Assembly (NCBI RefSeq): GCF_900091525.1
Contig: NZ_FMCU01000006.1
Coordinates: 310,001-374,000, forward strand
From: Micromonospora matsumotoense
GTDB lineage: Bacteria; Actinomycetota; Actinomycetes; Mycobacteriales; Micromonosporaceae
Length of the DNA: 64,000 nt
Reading direction: 5' to 3'
Positions 1 to 9,011 of this stretch are shown in pieces. The position numbers and the translations under genes were made by a program. Under the pieces are notes generated by a model. The model did not search any database, was not told the DNA's origin, and was given only the letters and a program-made list of their open reading frames with translations. The first letter of the stretch is position 1, and each line of letters begins with the position of its first letter.

Positions 1-1
1 G

Positions 2-238
2 CAGGAGCTGGAGCTGGCCGACGAGTGCACCGGCAACGCCTACGACGACCCGACCGCCGAACGGGTCCCGGCCACCCTCCGCGACGCGCTGACCCTCTGG
101 GAGGGCTCCGAGACCGCCCGGACGGCCTTCGGCCCCGAGGTGCACGCCCACTACGCCAACATGGCCCGGATCGAGCTGGCCGCCTTCGACGCCGCCGTCA
201 CCGACTGGGAACTGACCCGGGGTTTCGAACGGCTCTGA
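2..238 (+). CDS. C-terminal end of a glutamine-synthetase-like ligase (partial)
   Basis: The window opens inside a gene; the frame from base 2 is open for 78 codons to TGA at 236-238. The visible tail (a helical segment with TLRDALTLWEGSET, ending ELTRGFERL) resembles the C-terminus of class III glutamine-synthetase-like enzymes of actinomycetes, which gamma-glutamylate polyamines or ethanolamine instead of ammonia. The following genes (aldehyde dehydrogenase, SDR, gamma-glutamyl-GABA-hydrolase-type amidotransferase) encode later steps of such a pathway, which supports the call. The catalytic part lies outside the window, so substrate cannot be judged. Confidence 0.72.
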   Translation, partial: QELELADECTGNAYDDPTAERVPATLRDALTLWEGSETARTAFGPEVHAHYANMARIELAAFDAAVTDWELTRGFERL

Positions 239-323
239 CCCCTGCCGCGTCCGCAGCCGCCGTGCGATCGTGGTGCGGGGCCGGACGCCGGGGCTCCGGG
301 ACCGACGAGGAAGGGCGGACGCG

Positions 324-1679
324 GTGACGCAGGTGCTCGATCCGGCCAGCGGGACGGTGGTCGCGGAGGTGCCGGCGACCGGGCCGGGGGAGGTGGACGC
401 CGCGATCGCGCGGGCGGCCGCCGCGTTCGAGACGTGGCGGCAGGTCGCGCCCGGGGACCGGGGACGCCTCCTGCGGCGGTTCGCCGCGCTGGTCGACACC
501 CACCGCGAGGAGTTGGCGCAGCTGGAGGTGCGCAACGCGGGGCACACCATCGGCAACGCGCGCTGGGAGGCGGGCAACGTCCGCGACGTGCTCGACTACT
601 ACGCGGGGGCGCCGGAGCGGCTGACCGGGCAGCAGATCCCGGTGCCCGGCGGCTGGGACGTCACGTTCCACGAGCCGCTCGGTGTGGTCGGGGTGATCGT
701 GCCGTGGAACTTCCCGATGCCGATCGCCGGCTGGGGTTTCGCCCCGGCGCTGGCCGCCGGCAACACGGTGCTGCTCAAGCCCGCCGAGCTGACCCCGCTG
801 ACCGCGCTGCGGCTGGCCGAGCTGGGGTTGGCCGCCGGCCTGCCGGAAGGGGTGTTCACCGTGCTGCCCGGCCGGGGGGACGTGGTCGGCGAGCGCTTCG
901 TCACCCACCCGGCCGTCCGCAAGGTCTGCTTCACCGGCTCCACCGAGGTCGGCACCCGGATCATGGCCGGCTGCGCCGCCCAGGTGAAGCGGGTCACCCT
1001 GGAGCTGGGCGGCAAGAGCGCCAACCTGGTCTTCGCCGACGCCGACTTGGAAAAGGCGGCGGCCACCGCGCCGTACGCGGTGTTCGACAACGCCGGCCAG
1101 GACTGCTGCGCCCGCTCCCGCATCCTGGTGCAGCGCCCGGTCTACGACCGGTTCCTGGAACTGCTCGAACCGGCGGTACGGGCGTTCCGGGTGGAGGACC
1201 CGGCCGCCGAGACCGCCGAGATGGGCCCGCTGATCTCCGCCGCCCACCGGGACCGGGTCGCCGGCTACCTCGACGGCGCGACGGTCGCCTTCACCGGCGC
1301 CCGCCCCGACGGCCCCGGCTTCTGGCACGCCCCGACGGTGCTGCTCGCCGACTCCCCGGCCGACCGGCACTGGCGGGAGGAGATCTTCGGGCCGGTCGTC
1401 TCGGTGCTCCCGTTCGACGACGAGGCCGATGCGGTCCGGCTCGCCAACGACACCGAGTACGGCCTGTCCGGCTCGATCTGGACCCGGGACGTCGGGCGGG
1501 CGCTGCGGCTGGCCCGCGCGGTGGAGGCGGGCAACCTGAGCGTCAACTCGCACTCCTCGGTGCGCTACTGGACCCCGTTCGGTGGGATGAAACGTTCCGG
1601 GCTCGGCCGTGAGCTGGGACCGGACGCGTTGCACGCCTTCACCGACGTCAAGAACGTCTTCATCAGCACAGAGGAGTGA
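324..1679 (+). CDS. Aldehyde dehydrogenase, NAD(P)-dependent (PuuC-like)
   Basis: A 451-residue ALDH-superfamily enzyme oxidising an aldehyde to a carboxylate. Visible landmarks are the VIVPWNFPM cofactor loop, the general base Glu227 in LELGGKS, and the catalytic Cys261 in GQDCC, 34 residues later as usual in the family. The GTG at 324 is preferred over an in-frame start at 270 because a strong Shine-Dalgarno (gaggaaggg, 307-315) sits about 8 nt upstream and the family N-terminus begins there. Context suggests the substrate is a gamma-glutamylated amino-aldehyde; this is inference. The stop region carries the ribosome site of the next gene. Confidence 0.93.
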   Translation: MTQVLDPASGTVVAEVPATGPGEVDAAIARAAAAFETWRQVAPGDRGRLLRRFAALVDTHREELAQLEVRNAGHTIGNARWEAGNVRDVLDYYAGAPERLTGQQIPVPGGWDVTFHEPLGVVGVIVPWNFPMPIAGWGFAPALAAGNTVLLKPAELTPLTALRLAELGLAAGLPEGVFTVLPGRGDVVGERFVTHPAVRKVCFTGSTEVGTRIMAGCAAQVKRVTLELGGKSANLVFADADLEKAAATAPYAVFDNAGQDCCARSRILVQRPVYDRFLELLEPAVRAFRVEDPAAETAEMGPLISAAHRDRVAGYLDGATVAFTGARPDGPGFWHAPTVLLADSPADRHWREEIFGPVVSVLPFDDEADAVRLANDTEYGLSGSIWTRDVGRALRLARAVEAGNLSVNSHSSVRYWTPFGGMKRSGLGRELGPDALHAFTDVKNVFISTEE

Positions 1680-1684
1680 GGCGC

Positions 1685-2452
1685 GTGCAGGGTCGGCTAC
1701 AGGACCGGGTCGCCGTGGTGACCGGGGCGGGCAGCGGGATCGGGTTGGCCACCGTGCGGCGGTTCGCCGCCGAGGGGGCCCGGGTGGTCTGCGTCGACAT
1801 CGACGACGAGGCCGGCGGGCGGGTCGCCGAGGAGGTCGGCGGGGAGTACGTCCACACCGACGTGGCCGACGAGGCGGCCGTGCGGAGCCTCTTCGACGGG
1901 GTCGCCGAGCGGCACGGCCGGGTCGACGTGGCGTTCAACAACGCGGGCATCTCCCCGCCCGACGACGACTCGATCCTCGACACCGGCCTGGACGCCTGGG
2001 AGCGGGTGCTGCGGGTCAACACCACCAGCGTCTACCTGTGCTGCAAGTACGCCATCCCGCACATGCGCCGGCAGGGCAAGGGCTCGATCATCAACACCGC
2101 CTCCTTCGTGGCACTGATGGGGGCGGCCACCTCGCAGATCGCGTACACCGCGAGCAAGGGCGGGGTGCTGGCGATGACCCGGGAGCTGGGCGTGCAGTTC
2201 GCCCGGGAGGGCATCCGGGTCAACGCGCTCTGCCCCGGCCCGGTCGCCACCCCGCTGCTGCTGGAGCTGTTCGCCGCCGACCCGGAGCGGGCCGCCCGCC
2301 GCCTCGTCCACGTGCCGATGGGCCGGTTCGGCGCACCGGAGGAGATCGCCGCCGCGGTGGCGTTCCTGGCCAGCGACGACTCGTCGTTCATGACCGCCGC
2401 GCAGTTCGTGGTCGACGGCGGCATCACCGGCGCGTACGTCACACCCCTGTGA
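1685..2452 (+). CDS. Short-chain dehydrogenase/reductase
   Basis: A 255-residue classical SDR: cofactor motif TGAGSGIG at residues 13-20, NNAG in the core, and the catalytic Ser140, Tyr154 and Lys158 (YTASK). The GTG at 1685 is chosen because AGGAG at 1672-1676 is 8 nt upstream; an in-frame GTG at 1676 would overlap the ALDH stop. Acidic residues after the second strand (VDIDDE) suggest NAD rather than NADP. It sits between an aldehyde dehydrogenase and a gamma-glutamyl hydrolase, so oxidation of an alcohol to the aldehyde used by the upstream enzyme is a reasonable guess. Substrate is not determinable. Confidence 0.9.
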   Translation: MQGRLQDRVAVVTGAGSGIGLATVRRFAAEGARVVCVDIDDEAGGRVAEEVGGEYVHTDVADEAAVRSLFDGVAERHGRVDVAFNNAGISPPDDDSILDTGLDAWERVLRVNTTSVYLCCKYAIPHMRRQGKGSIINTASFVALMGAATSQIAYTASKGGVLAMTRELGVQFAREGIRVNALCPGPVATPLLLELFAADPERAARRLVHVPMGRFGAPEEIAAAVAFLASDDSSFMTAAQFVVDGGITGAYVTPL

Positions 2453-3210
2453 GCGGGCCGGCTGGCGATCCCGCCGGGCCGCCGGTCCGCGCCGCCCGGC
2501 CCGGGGAGACCGGCCGGCGGTCCCGTCCGCTGATCGGGATCACCGGGTACGTCGAGCCGGCGAGCTGGGCGGTCTGGCGGGGCGTCCCGGCGTCGCTGGT
2601 GCCGCAGGCGTACGTCCGTTCGGTGACCGCCGCCGGTGGTCGGGCCGTGGTGCTGCCCCCGGACGACCTGGACGCCGACGTGGTCGACGTCCTGGACGGG
2701 CTGCTGCTGGCCGGCGGTGCGGACGTCGGCCCGGAGCGGTACGGCCAACCGGTGGACCCGCGTACCGAGCCCCGGCCGGACCGGGACGCCGGGGAGTGGG
2801 CCCTGCTGGCCGCCGCGCTCGCCGTCGACCTGCCGGTGCTCGGGGTGTGCCGGGGCATGCAGTTGCTGGCCGTCGCGCACGGTGGGTCGCTGCACCAGCA
2901 CCTGCCGGACGTGGTGGGTCACGACCGGCACCGTCCCGCCCCCGGTGTGTACGGGGCGCACCCGGTCCGGTTCGCTCCGGGGAGCCGGACGGCGGCGGTG
3001 CTGGCCGGGGTGGACCGGGTCAACTCGTACCACCATCAGGCGGTGGCCGACCCGGGTCGGCTCACCGTCACCGGCTGGGCCGACGACGCGGTGGCGGAGG
3101 CGGTGGAGGACCCGGCGCGACGGTTCCTGCTGGGGGTGCAGTGGCATCCGGAGAACGACGACGACCCGCGCCCGGTGACCGCCCTGGTCCGGGCGGCCCG
3201 GGGATCCTGA
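2449..3210 (+). CDS. Class I glutamine amidotransferase-like gamma-glutamyl hydrolase (PuuD-like)
   Basis: A 253-residue member of the peptidase C26 / class I amidotransferase family. The nucleophile elbow LGVCRGMQ places Cys134, and WHPEND gives His233 and Glu235, completing the triad. In polyamine breakdown PuuD releases GABA from gamma-glutamyl-GABA; related enzymes act on other gamma-glutamyl amides. The GTG start at 2449 overlaps the SDR stop (GTGA), implying translational coupling. The first 25 residues are Pro/Ala-rich and may not all belong to the domain, which starts near RPLIGITGY. Confidence 0.88.
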   Translation: MSGPAGDPAGPPVRAARPGETGRRSRPLIGITGYVEPASWAVWRGVPASLVPQAYVRSVTAAGGRAVVLPPDDLDADVVDVLDGLLLAGGADVGPERYGQPVDPRTEPRPDRDAGEWALLAAALAVDLPVLGVCRGMQLLAVAHGGSLHQHLPDVVGHDRHRPAPGVYGAHPVRFAPGSRTAAVLAGVDRVNSYHHQAVADPGRLTVTGWADDAVAEAVEDPARRFLLGVQWHPENDDDPRPVTALVRAARGS

Positions 3211-3271
3211 CACTTCCCATGATGCGGGATACCTGTCCCGAAATGCGGTCGGCGGCGGAAGTATGGACGGC

Positions 3272-3823
3272 ATGGGGACGGTGTATCCGGCGCTCGACGG
3301 GCGGCTGCGGGAGTTCGTCGAGGCGCAGCCGATGTTCTTCGTGGCCACCGCGCCCAGTGGCGCGCAGGGGCACGTCAACGTCTCGCCCAAGGGGATGCGG
3401 GGCACCTTCGTGGTGCTCGGCCCGCACCGGGTGGCCTGGCTCGACTACCACGGCAGCGGTGCGGAGACGATCGCCCACCTGCGGGACAACGGTCGGATCA
3501 CGCTGATGTTCTGCGCCTTCGACGGCCCACCGAAGATCCTCCGGCTGCACGGGCGGGGTGTCGCCACCCCCGTCACCGACCCGGGCTTCGGCGCACTGCT
3601 GGCCGACTTCCCCGAGCCGCCGGACCTGCACGCCGTCCGGGCCGTGATCGGGGTGACGGTGGAGCGGGTCAGCGACTCCTGCGGCTACGCGGTGCCCCTG
3701 ATGGACTATCGCGGCGACCGGGACCTGTTGGTCACGTCACACTCCCGGCGTACCGCCGAGGATCTGGTCACCTACCGGGCGACGAAGAACGCGGCCAGCA
3801 TCGACGGCCTGCCGGTCTTCTGA
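3272..3823 (+). CDS. Pyridoxamine 5'-phosphate oxidase-fold family protein
   Basis: A 183-residue protein of the split-barrel flavin-binding (PPOX-like) fold. The pattern 'LREFVEAQPMFFVATAPSG...HVNVSPKGMRGTFVVLG' followed by 'WLDYHGSGAETIAHLRDNGRITLMFCAF' is typical of the actinobacterial pyridoxamine-oxidase-family group, whose substrates are mostly unknown. ATG 3272 is used because the family begins MG-x-Y-x-x-LDGRLR and a weak GGAAG lies 10 nt upstream; ATG 3263 is the alternative. It is a single gene and its cofactor (FMN or F420) cannot be read from sequence. Confidence 0.85.
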   Translation: MGTVYPALDGRLREFVEAQPMFFVATAPSGAQGHVNVSPKGMRGTFVVLGPHRVAWLDYHGSGAETIAHLRDNGRITLMFCAFDGPPKILRLHGRGVATPVTDPGFGALLADFPEPPDLHAVRAVIGVTVERVSDSCGYAVPLMDYRGDRDLLVTSHSRRTAEDLVTYRATKNAASIDGLPVF

Positions 3824-3921
3824 GCCCTGCCCGGCTGTGCCCCCGCCGGTCCCACCGTGCAGGGACGGGCAGTTGACGGCAGGATGAGGCGCGGGTTACC
3901 AGCGTCTGCCGGAACCGGTGC

Positions 3922-3947
3922 GTTACGTTCCTGATCCGTCGGGGTAG
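3922..3947 (+). promoter_or_regulatory. Possible alternative-sigma promoter upstream of the hybrid kinase
   Basis: GTTACG at 3922-3927 and GGGTAG at 3942-3947 are separated by 14 nt. This loosely resembles the GTTT / GGGTAT layout of SigB/SigF-type promoters of actinobacteria. It lies about 70 nt before the kinase start. A TTGACG (3873-3878) without a good -10 is an alternative. Confidence 0.25.
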
Positions 3948-4015
3948 AAGACGGGACGCGGCCGGCGTCAGCCGAGGCGTTTGGGGGGCACGACCGGCCG
4001 AAGCAGGGGGCGCGG

Positions 4016-7000
4016 ATGAGCTCGGCCCGTGGGGGCGAGGACGGCCGAGGGTTGTCCGCACTGTCCGCCGACCGCACCCTCCCGCCATGGCTGGCCGGGG
4101 CCTTCGCGGCGGGTGGCGAGATGGGCCGCCGGCTGCGCGAACACGACTGGGCGGCCAGCCCGTTGGGGAGCCCCGACACCTGGCCGGCGGCGCTGAGCCA
4201 CGCGATCGGCATGATGCTCTCGTCCCGGGCCCAGATCGTGATGTTCTGGGGCCCCGAGCAGTTGGCCTTCTACAACGACGCCTACCGGCCCACCATCGGC
4301 GACAAGCACCCGCACGCGCTCGGCCGGCCGGCGCGGGAGCACTGGGTGGAGACCTGGGAGGTGCTCGGCCCGCTGCTGGACGGGGTACGCCGCACCGGCG
4401 AGTCCTACCGGGGCGAGGACCACCCGTTCCTGCTCGACCGGCACGGCTTCGTCGAGCAGGTCTACTTCGACATCTCCTACGACCCGATCCGGGACGACGA
4501 CGGCAGCGTCAACGGCGTCTTCTGCTTCGTCAACGAGACCACCGGCCGGGTCATCGGGGAACGTCGACTGCGGGCGCTGGCCGAACTCGGTTCCCGGCTC
4601 GGCGCGGCCAGCAGCATGGCGGAGCTGGGACAGCTCACGGCGGCGGTGCTGGACGGGTACCGGGCGGACGTACCCTTCGCCCTGATCCACCTGACCGACG
4701 AGACCGGCCGTCCGGTGCTGGCCGGAGTCAGCGGCGTCGATCCGGCCCGGGTGCCGGCCGAGCTGCCCGCGGCGCTGTCCCGGGTCGCCGCCGGTGGGGT
4801 CGCCGACGAGATCGACGTGGCCGCGCTGTTCGGCACGGTGCCGGACGGCGTCGCCGAGCGGGCCCTGGTGCTGCCGGTGACGGCCACCAGTGAGCCGGCC
4901 GGGGCGCTGGTGGTGGGCCGGTCCGACCGGCTGCCGTGCAACGACGAGCACCGCGACTTCGTCGGCCTGATCGCCGCGCAGGTCTCCCGGTTGGTCGGCC
5001 AGCAGCGGGTGTACGAGCAGGAGCGGGTCCGCGCCGCCGAACTGGCCGCGCTGGACCGCGCCAAGACCAACTTCTTCGCCAACGTCAGCCACGAGTTCCG
5101 CACCCCGCTGACCCTGGTCCTCGGCCCGTTGGAGGACATGCTGGCCGACCCGACGCTGCCCGCGTCGCACCTCGACCGGCTCACCGTGATGCACCGCAAT
5201 GCGCTGCGCCTGCTCAAGCTGGTCAACACGGTGCTCGACTTCTCCCGGCTGGAGTCCGGCCGGCTGGCCGCCCACTACCAGCCCACCGACCTCGCGGAGT
5301 ACACCTCCCGGCTGGCCAGCACCTTCCGCTCCGCGATGGCGCGGGCCGGGCTGCGGCTCGTGGTGGACTGCCCGCCGCTGCCCGCACCGGTCTTCCTGGA
5401 CCGGGACATGTGGGAGAAGATCGTCCTCAACCTGCTCTCCAACGCGCTGAAGTTCACCTTCGACGGGGAGATCCGGGTGCGGGTGCGCACGGTGGACGGC
5501 GCGGCCCGGCTGGAAGTGTCCGACACCGGGGTGGGCATCGTCGCCGGGGAACTGCCGCACGTCTTCGAGCGGTTCCACCGGGTGCCGGGGGCGCGGTCAC
5601 GCACCCACGAGGGCACCGGGATCGGGCTGGCCCTGGTCCGGGAGTTGGTCGAGATGCACGGCGGCACGGTGGTCGCCGCGAGCCGGGTCGACCAGGGCAG
5701 CACCTTCACGGTGACCGTGCCGTTCGGCGCCGCGCACCTGCCTGCCGACCGGGTCGCCGACGCCGCGCCGCTGCCTACCGCCGGGTCGTCGCAGGCGCCG
5801 CTCTACGTCGCGGAGACCGCGTTGTGGACCGACGGTGGGCAGGCCGCCCCGGCCGGCGGCGGCACCGGGCGGGCGGGCCGGGTCCTGCTCGCCGACGACA
5901 ACGCCGACCTGCGCGAACACGTCACGCGCCTGCTCAGCCCCGAGTACGAGGTGGTGGCCGTGCCGGACGGCGTGGTGGCCCTCCAGGAGGCCACCGGGAG
6001 CCCCTTCGACCTGGTGCTCACCGACGTGATGATGCCCCGGCTGGACGGTTTCGGCCTGGTCACCGCGTTGCGGGCGAACCCGGGCACCCGGCACGTGCCG
6101 ATCGTGCTGCTCTCCGCGCGGGCCGGCTCCGCCGAGGTGGGCGCCGGCCTCTCGGTGGGCGCCGACGACTACCTCACCAAGCCGTTCTCCGGCGCGGAGC
6201 TGATCGCCCGGGTCCGGGCCAACGTCGAGCTGGGTCAGCTGCGCGGGCAGATCATCCGCCGGCTGCGGGCGCTCGCCGACGCGGCCGTGGCGGTCAACAC
6301 CGCGAAGTCCACCGCCGAGGTGGTCCAGGTCGCCGCCCGGCACGCCCTGCACCTGGCCGAGGCGGCCCGGGTGCTGGTCACCACGGTCACCGGCGCACGC
6401 CACGAGGCCGACGGTGGCGGCGCCGCTGCCACCGAGCCGTCGCAGGTGCTGCCACTGACCGGCACCGCCGGTGGGCAGCTCGGCGAGCTGCGGGTCTGGC
6501 GTCGCGAGGGCGACAGCACCGACCAGGCCGCCGTCGCGGAGCTGGCCCGCCTGGTCGGGGTACGGCTGGAGAACGCCCAGCTCTACGAGGCCGAACACCG
6601 CATCGCCACCACCCTCCAGCACAGCCTGCTGCCCCGGTCGCTGCCCCAGTTGCCCGGAGCGCTGGTGGCCAGCCGCTACCTGCCCGGCAGCACCGACGTC
6701 GAGGTCGGCGGCGACTGGTACGACGTGATCGGCATCGGCGACGACGAGGTGGTGCTGGTCATCGGCGACGTGGTCGGCAAGGGCGTCCGGGCCGCCGCGG
6801 CGATGGGTCAGCTCCGCAACGGTCTGCGGGCGTACCTGCTGGAGGGGTACGACCCGGGACAGTCGTTGACCCGGCTCAACCGGCTGGTCGGCTCGACCGA
6901 GCGGCAGTCGTTCGCCACCGTGTTCTGCCTCTCCTTCGCTGTGCGCACCGGCCGGCTGCGGTACGCCAGCGCCGGTCATCCGTCCCCCCTGCTGATCCGA

Positions 7001-7672
7001 GGAGACGACGTGGCATTCCTGCACGAGCGGGCTCTCGGGCCGCCGATCGGGGCGATCGCCGGCACCGACTACCGCACCGTCGAGGGCGAACTGGCCCCCG
7101 GCGGTCGGCTGCTGCTCTACACCGACGGCCTGATCGAGGACCGCCAGGCCGGCATCGACGCGGCACTGGCCCAACTCCGGGCGGACGCCGGCACCGGCGG
7201 TGAGCACATCACCGACCTGGTGGACGCGGTGGTGCGGCGGGTCGACGGGCGCACCCGGCACGACGACGTCGCGGTGCTGGCCCTGGAGGCCGCCGAGCTG
7301 AACCGCTTCGCGCTGCGGCTGCCCGCCGACCCGACCCAGCTGAGCGTGCTGCGCAAGCGACTGGAGGACTTCCTGGTCGCCCACTCCGTCGGCGAGAACG
7401 ACCTGTTCGACCTGATCGTCGCCGTCTCCGAGGCCGCCGCCAACGCCATCGAGCACCCGGTCGCGCCGGTCCGGCCGATGATCGGCGTCGAGGTCACGAT
7501 CGTCGACCGCACGGTGGTGGCGACGGTGCGCGACAGCGGCCGGTGGCGCGAGTCGACCGGGGCGGGTTTCCGGGGCCGGGGACTCGCGTTGATCGAGGCG
7601 CTGGGCGAGCTGACGGTACGGCGTACCGACGAGGGGACCGAGGTGTCGCTGCGCCGCCGGCTGGCCGACTGA
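4016..7672 (+). CDS. Hybrid sensor histidine kinase / receiver / SpoIIE phosphatase / RsbW-like ATPase
   Basis: A 1218-residue cytoplasmic signalling protein without evident membrane segments. Domains in order: PAS-like fold (about 20-180), GAF-like region (about 185-330), HisKA with phospho-acceptor His359 (NVSHEFRTPL), HATPase_c (about 455-575, EGTGIGLAL), receiver domain (about 620-735) with phospho-acceptor Asp670 (LTDVMMP) and Lys in TKPF, a second GAF-like linker (about 750-855), a PP2C/SpoIIE phosphatase (about 865-1085, GGDWYD and IGDVVGKG), and a C-terminal RsbW-type ATPase (about 1095-1218, AVSEAAANAIEH). The last two activities normally set the phosphorylation state of STAS anti-anti-sigma factors; a STAS gene lies just downstream, convergent. 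The ATG is preceded by a G-rich ribosome site. Confidence 0.92.
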   Translation: MSSARGGEDGRGLSALSADRTLPPWLAGAFAAGGEMGRRLREHDWAASPLGSPDTWPAALSHAIGMMLSSRAQIVMFWGPEQLAFYNDAYRPTIGDKHPHALGRPAREHWVETWEVLGPLLDGVRRTGESYRGEDHPFLLDRHGFVEQVYFDISYDPIRDDDGSVNGVFCFVNETTGRVIGERRLRALAELGSRLGAASSMAELGQLTAAVLDGYRADVPFALIHLTDETGRPVLAGVSGVDPARVPAELPAALSRVAAGGVADEIDVAALFGTVPDGVAERALVLPVTATSEPAGALVVGRSDRLPCNDEHRDFVGLIAAQVSRLVGQQRVYEQERVRAAELAALDRAKTNFFANVSHEFRTPLTLVLGPLEDMLADPTLPASHLDRLTVMHRNALRLLKLVNTVLDFSRLESGRLAAHYQPTDLAEYTSRLASTFRSAMARAGLRLVVDCPPLPAPVFLDRDMWEKIVLNLLSNALKFTFDGEIRVRVRTVDGAARLEVSDTGVGIVAGELPHVFERFHRVPGARSRTHEGTGIGLALVRELVEMHGGTVVAASRVDQGSTFTVTVPFGAAHLPADRVADAAPLPTAGSSQAPLYVAETALWTDGGQAAPAGGGTGRAGRVLLADDNADLREHVTRLLSPEYEVVAVPDGVVALQEATGSPFDLVLTDVMMPRLDGFGLVTALRANPGTRHVPIVLLSARAGSAEVGAGLSVGADDYLTKPFSGAELIARVRANVELGQLRGQIIRRLRALADAAVAVNTAKSTAEVVQVAARHALHLAEAARVLVTTVTGARHEADGGGAAATEPSQVLPLTGTAGGQLGELRVWRREGDSTDQAAVAELARLVGVRLENAQLYEAEHRIATTLQHSLLPRSLPQLPGALVASRYLPGSTDVEVGGDWYDVIGIGDDEVVLVIGDVVGKGVRAAAAMGQLRNGLRAYLLEGYDPGQSLTRLNRLVGSTERQSFATVFCLSFAVRTGRLRYASAGHPSPLLIRGDDVAFLHERALGPPIGAIAGTDYRTVEGELAPGGRLLLYTDGLIEDRQAGIDAALAQLRADAGTGGEHITDLVDAVVRRVDGRTRHDDVAVLALEAAELNRFALRLPADPTQLSVLRKRLEDFLVAHSVGENDLFDLIVAVSEAAANAIEHPVAPVRPMIGVEVTIVDRTVVATVRDSGRWRESTGAGFRGRGLALIEALGELTVRRTDEGTEVSLRRRLAD

Positions 7673-7746
7673 GCCGGGCCGGCGCGGACCCCTGGGTGGG
7701 CGTCGGCGGCGTGGTCCGGGCGCGGCGCGGAGGTGGAACCGGTCGG

Positions 7747-8037
7747 TCAGGTCGGGCGGAGCCAGTCCTGACCGCCGAGGCCGGAGATCTCCAACACCCG
7801 GCTGACCTGCCGGGACGGGAACACGGTCAGCGCGCCGGGAAACCGCCGGGCGAGCTGGACCACGGCGTGGATGGCGGCGGAGTCGAAGAAGGTGACCGCG
7901 CGCAGATCCAGGGTGACCTGCCGGGCCGGCTCCCGGAGCGCGGTCTGCATCATGGTGTCGGCGGTGGCCATGTCGACCTCACCGGTCACCGTGACGTGGA
8001 CGTGGTCACCTGCCAGCTCCGCGCTCGCGGAGAACAC
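7747..8037 (-). CDS. STAS-domain anti-sigma factor antagonist
   Basis: A 96-residue STAS protein (HVHVTVTGEVDMATAD, then LDLRAVTFFDSAAIHAV), with Ser in FDSAAI as the likely regulatory phosphorylation site. Such proteins bind RsbW-like kinases and free a sigma factor when dephosphorylated by SpoIIE/RsbU-type phosphatases. GTG 8037 is preferred because a G-rich Shine-Dalgarno (taggggg) lies about 10 nt upstream; in-frame GTGs at 8061 and 8115 would add a leader with no STAS similarity. It faces the hybrid kinase/phosphatase gene, whose C-terminal modules are its expected partners. Confidence 0.85.
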   Translation of the reverse strand: MFSASAELAGDHVHVTVTGEVDMATADTMMQTALREPARQVTLDLRAVTFFDSAAIHAVVQLARRFPGALTVFPSRQVSRVLEISGLGGQDWLRPT

Positions 8038-8141
8038 CGGAGGTGCGCCCCCTAGATCCACGAAGCCACAATGGCACAGCCCGGTGGCCACAGCAACAAC
8101 CGACGGGCCGGCCACGGCACGGCGGTCCGGACGCCCGGAGA

Positions 8142-8156
8142 TAGTCTGTCGTCATG
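8142..8156 (+). promoter_or_regulatory. Leaderless promoter of map (-10 TAGTCT)
   Basis: TAGTCT at 8142-8147 is followed by 6 nt and the ATG of map at 8154, with no Shine-Dalgarno. Transcription would begin at or next to the start codon. Confidence 0.55.
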
Positions 8157-9011
8157 ACCGTCCGTGCCCCGTTGACCCCAGGCACGCTCTCCCCGTGGCG
8201 AGCGGTCCCTGGGCACATCGCCCGACCGGAGTACGTGGGCAAGACGCAACCACAGCAGTGGCGCGGCTCGCACGTGCAGACCCCGGAGACCATCGAGAAG
8301 ATGCGGGTCGCCGGCCGGTTGGCGGCGCAGGCCACCCAGCTCGCCGGTGCGCACTGCAAGCCCGGGGTGACCACCGACGAGATCGACCGGGTGGTGCACG
8401 AGTTCCTCGTCGACCACGGCGCGTACCCCTCGACGCTGGGCTACAAGGGCTTCCCCAAGTCCTGCTGCACCAGCATCAACGAGGTGATCTGCCACGGCAT
8501 CCCCGACTCCACAGTGCTCGCCGACGGCGACATCATCAACGTCGACGTCACGGCCTACCTCGACGGGGTGCACGGCGACACCGACGCCACCTTCTGCGTG
8601 GGCGCGGTCAGCGAGGAGGCCCGGGTGCTGGTCGAACGCACCCACGAGGCGATGATGCGGGGCATCCGGGCGGTCCGCCCCGGCCGGCAGATCAACGCCA
8701 TCGGCCGGGTCATCGAGTCGTACGCCAAGCGGTTCGGCTACGGGGTGGTCCGCGACTTCACCGGCCACGGCATCGGCGAGGCGTTCCACAGCGGCCTCTA
8801 CGTGCCGCACTACGACAGCCCCCGGCCGACGGACGTGATGGAGCCGGGCATGACCTTCACCATCGAGCCGATGATCACCCTCGGCACCTACCAGTACGAC
8901 ATGTGGGACGACGGCTGGACGGTCGTCACCAAGGACCGCCGGTGGACCGCCCAGTTCGAGCACACCATCGTCGTCACCGACGACAGCCACGAGATCCTCA
9001 CCCTGCCGTGA
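8154..9011 (+). CDS. map: Methionine aminopeptidase, type I
   Basis: A 285-residue enzyme that removes the initiator methionine from nascent proteins. The five metal ligands fit the family spacing: Asp131, Asp142, His205 (TGHGIG), Glu238 (TIEPM) and Glu269 (QFEHT). Residues 1-40 form an N-terminal extension with a Pro-containing segment ending IARPEYVGK, as in the longer actinobacterial MetAPs such as the M. tuberculosis enzyme. The ATG follows a -10-like TAGTCT by 6 nt, so the mRNA is probably leaderless. The stop codon overlaps the start of the next gene, which suggests co-transcription. Confidence 0.96.
   Translation: MTVRAPLTPGTLSPWRAVPGHIARPEYVGKTQPQQWRGSHVQTPETIEKMRVAGRLAAQATQLAGAHCKPGVTTDEIDRVVHEFLVDHGAYPSTLGYKGFPKSCCTSINEVICHGIPDSTVLADGDIINVDVTAYLDGVHGDTDATFCVGAVSEEARVLVERTHEAMMRGIRAVRPGRQINAIGRVIESYAKRFGYGVVRDFTGHGIGEAFHSGLYVPHYDSPRPTDVMEPGMTFTIEPMITLGTYQYDMWDDGWTVVTKDRRWTAQFEHTIVVTDDSHEILTLP

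Noticed and set aside
8038..8115. N-terminal extension of the STAS protein
   Set aside because: No STAS similarity and a good ribosome site precedes GTG 8037.
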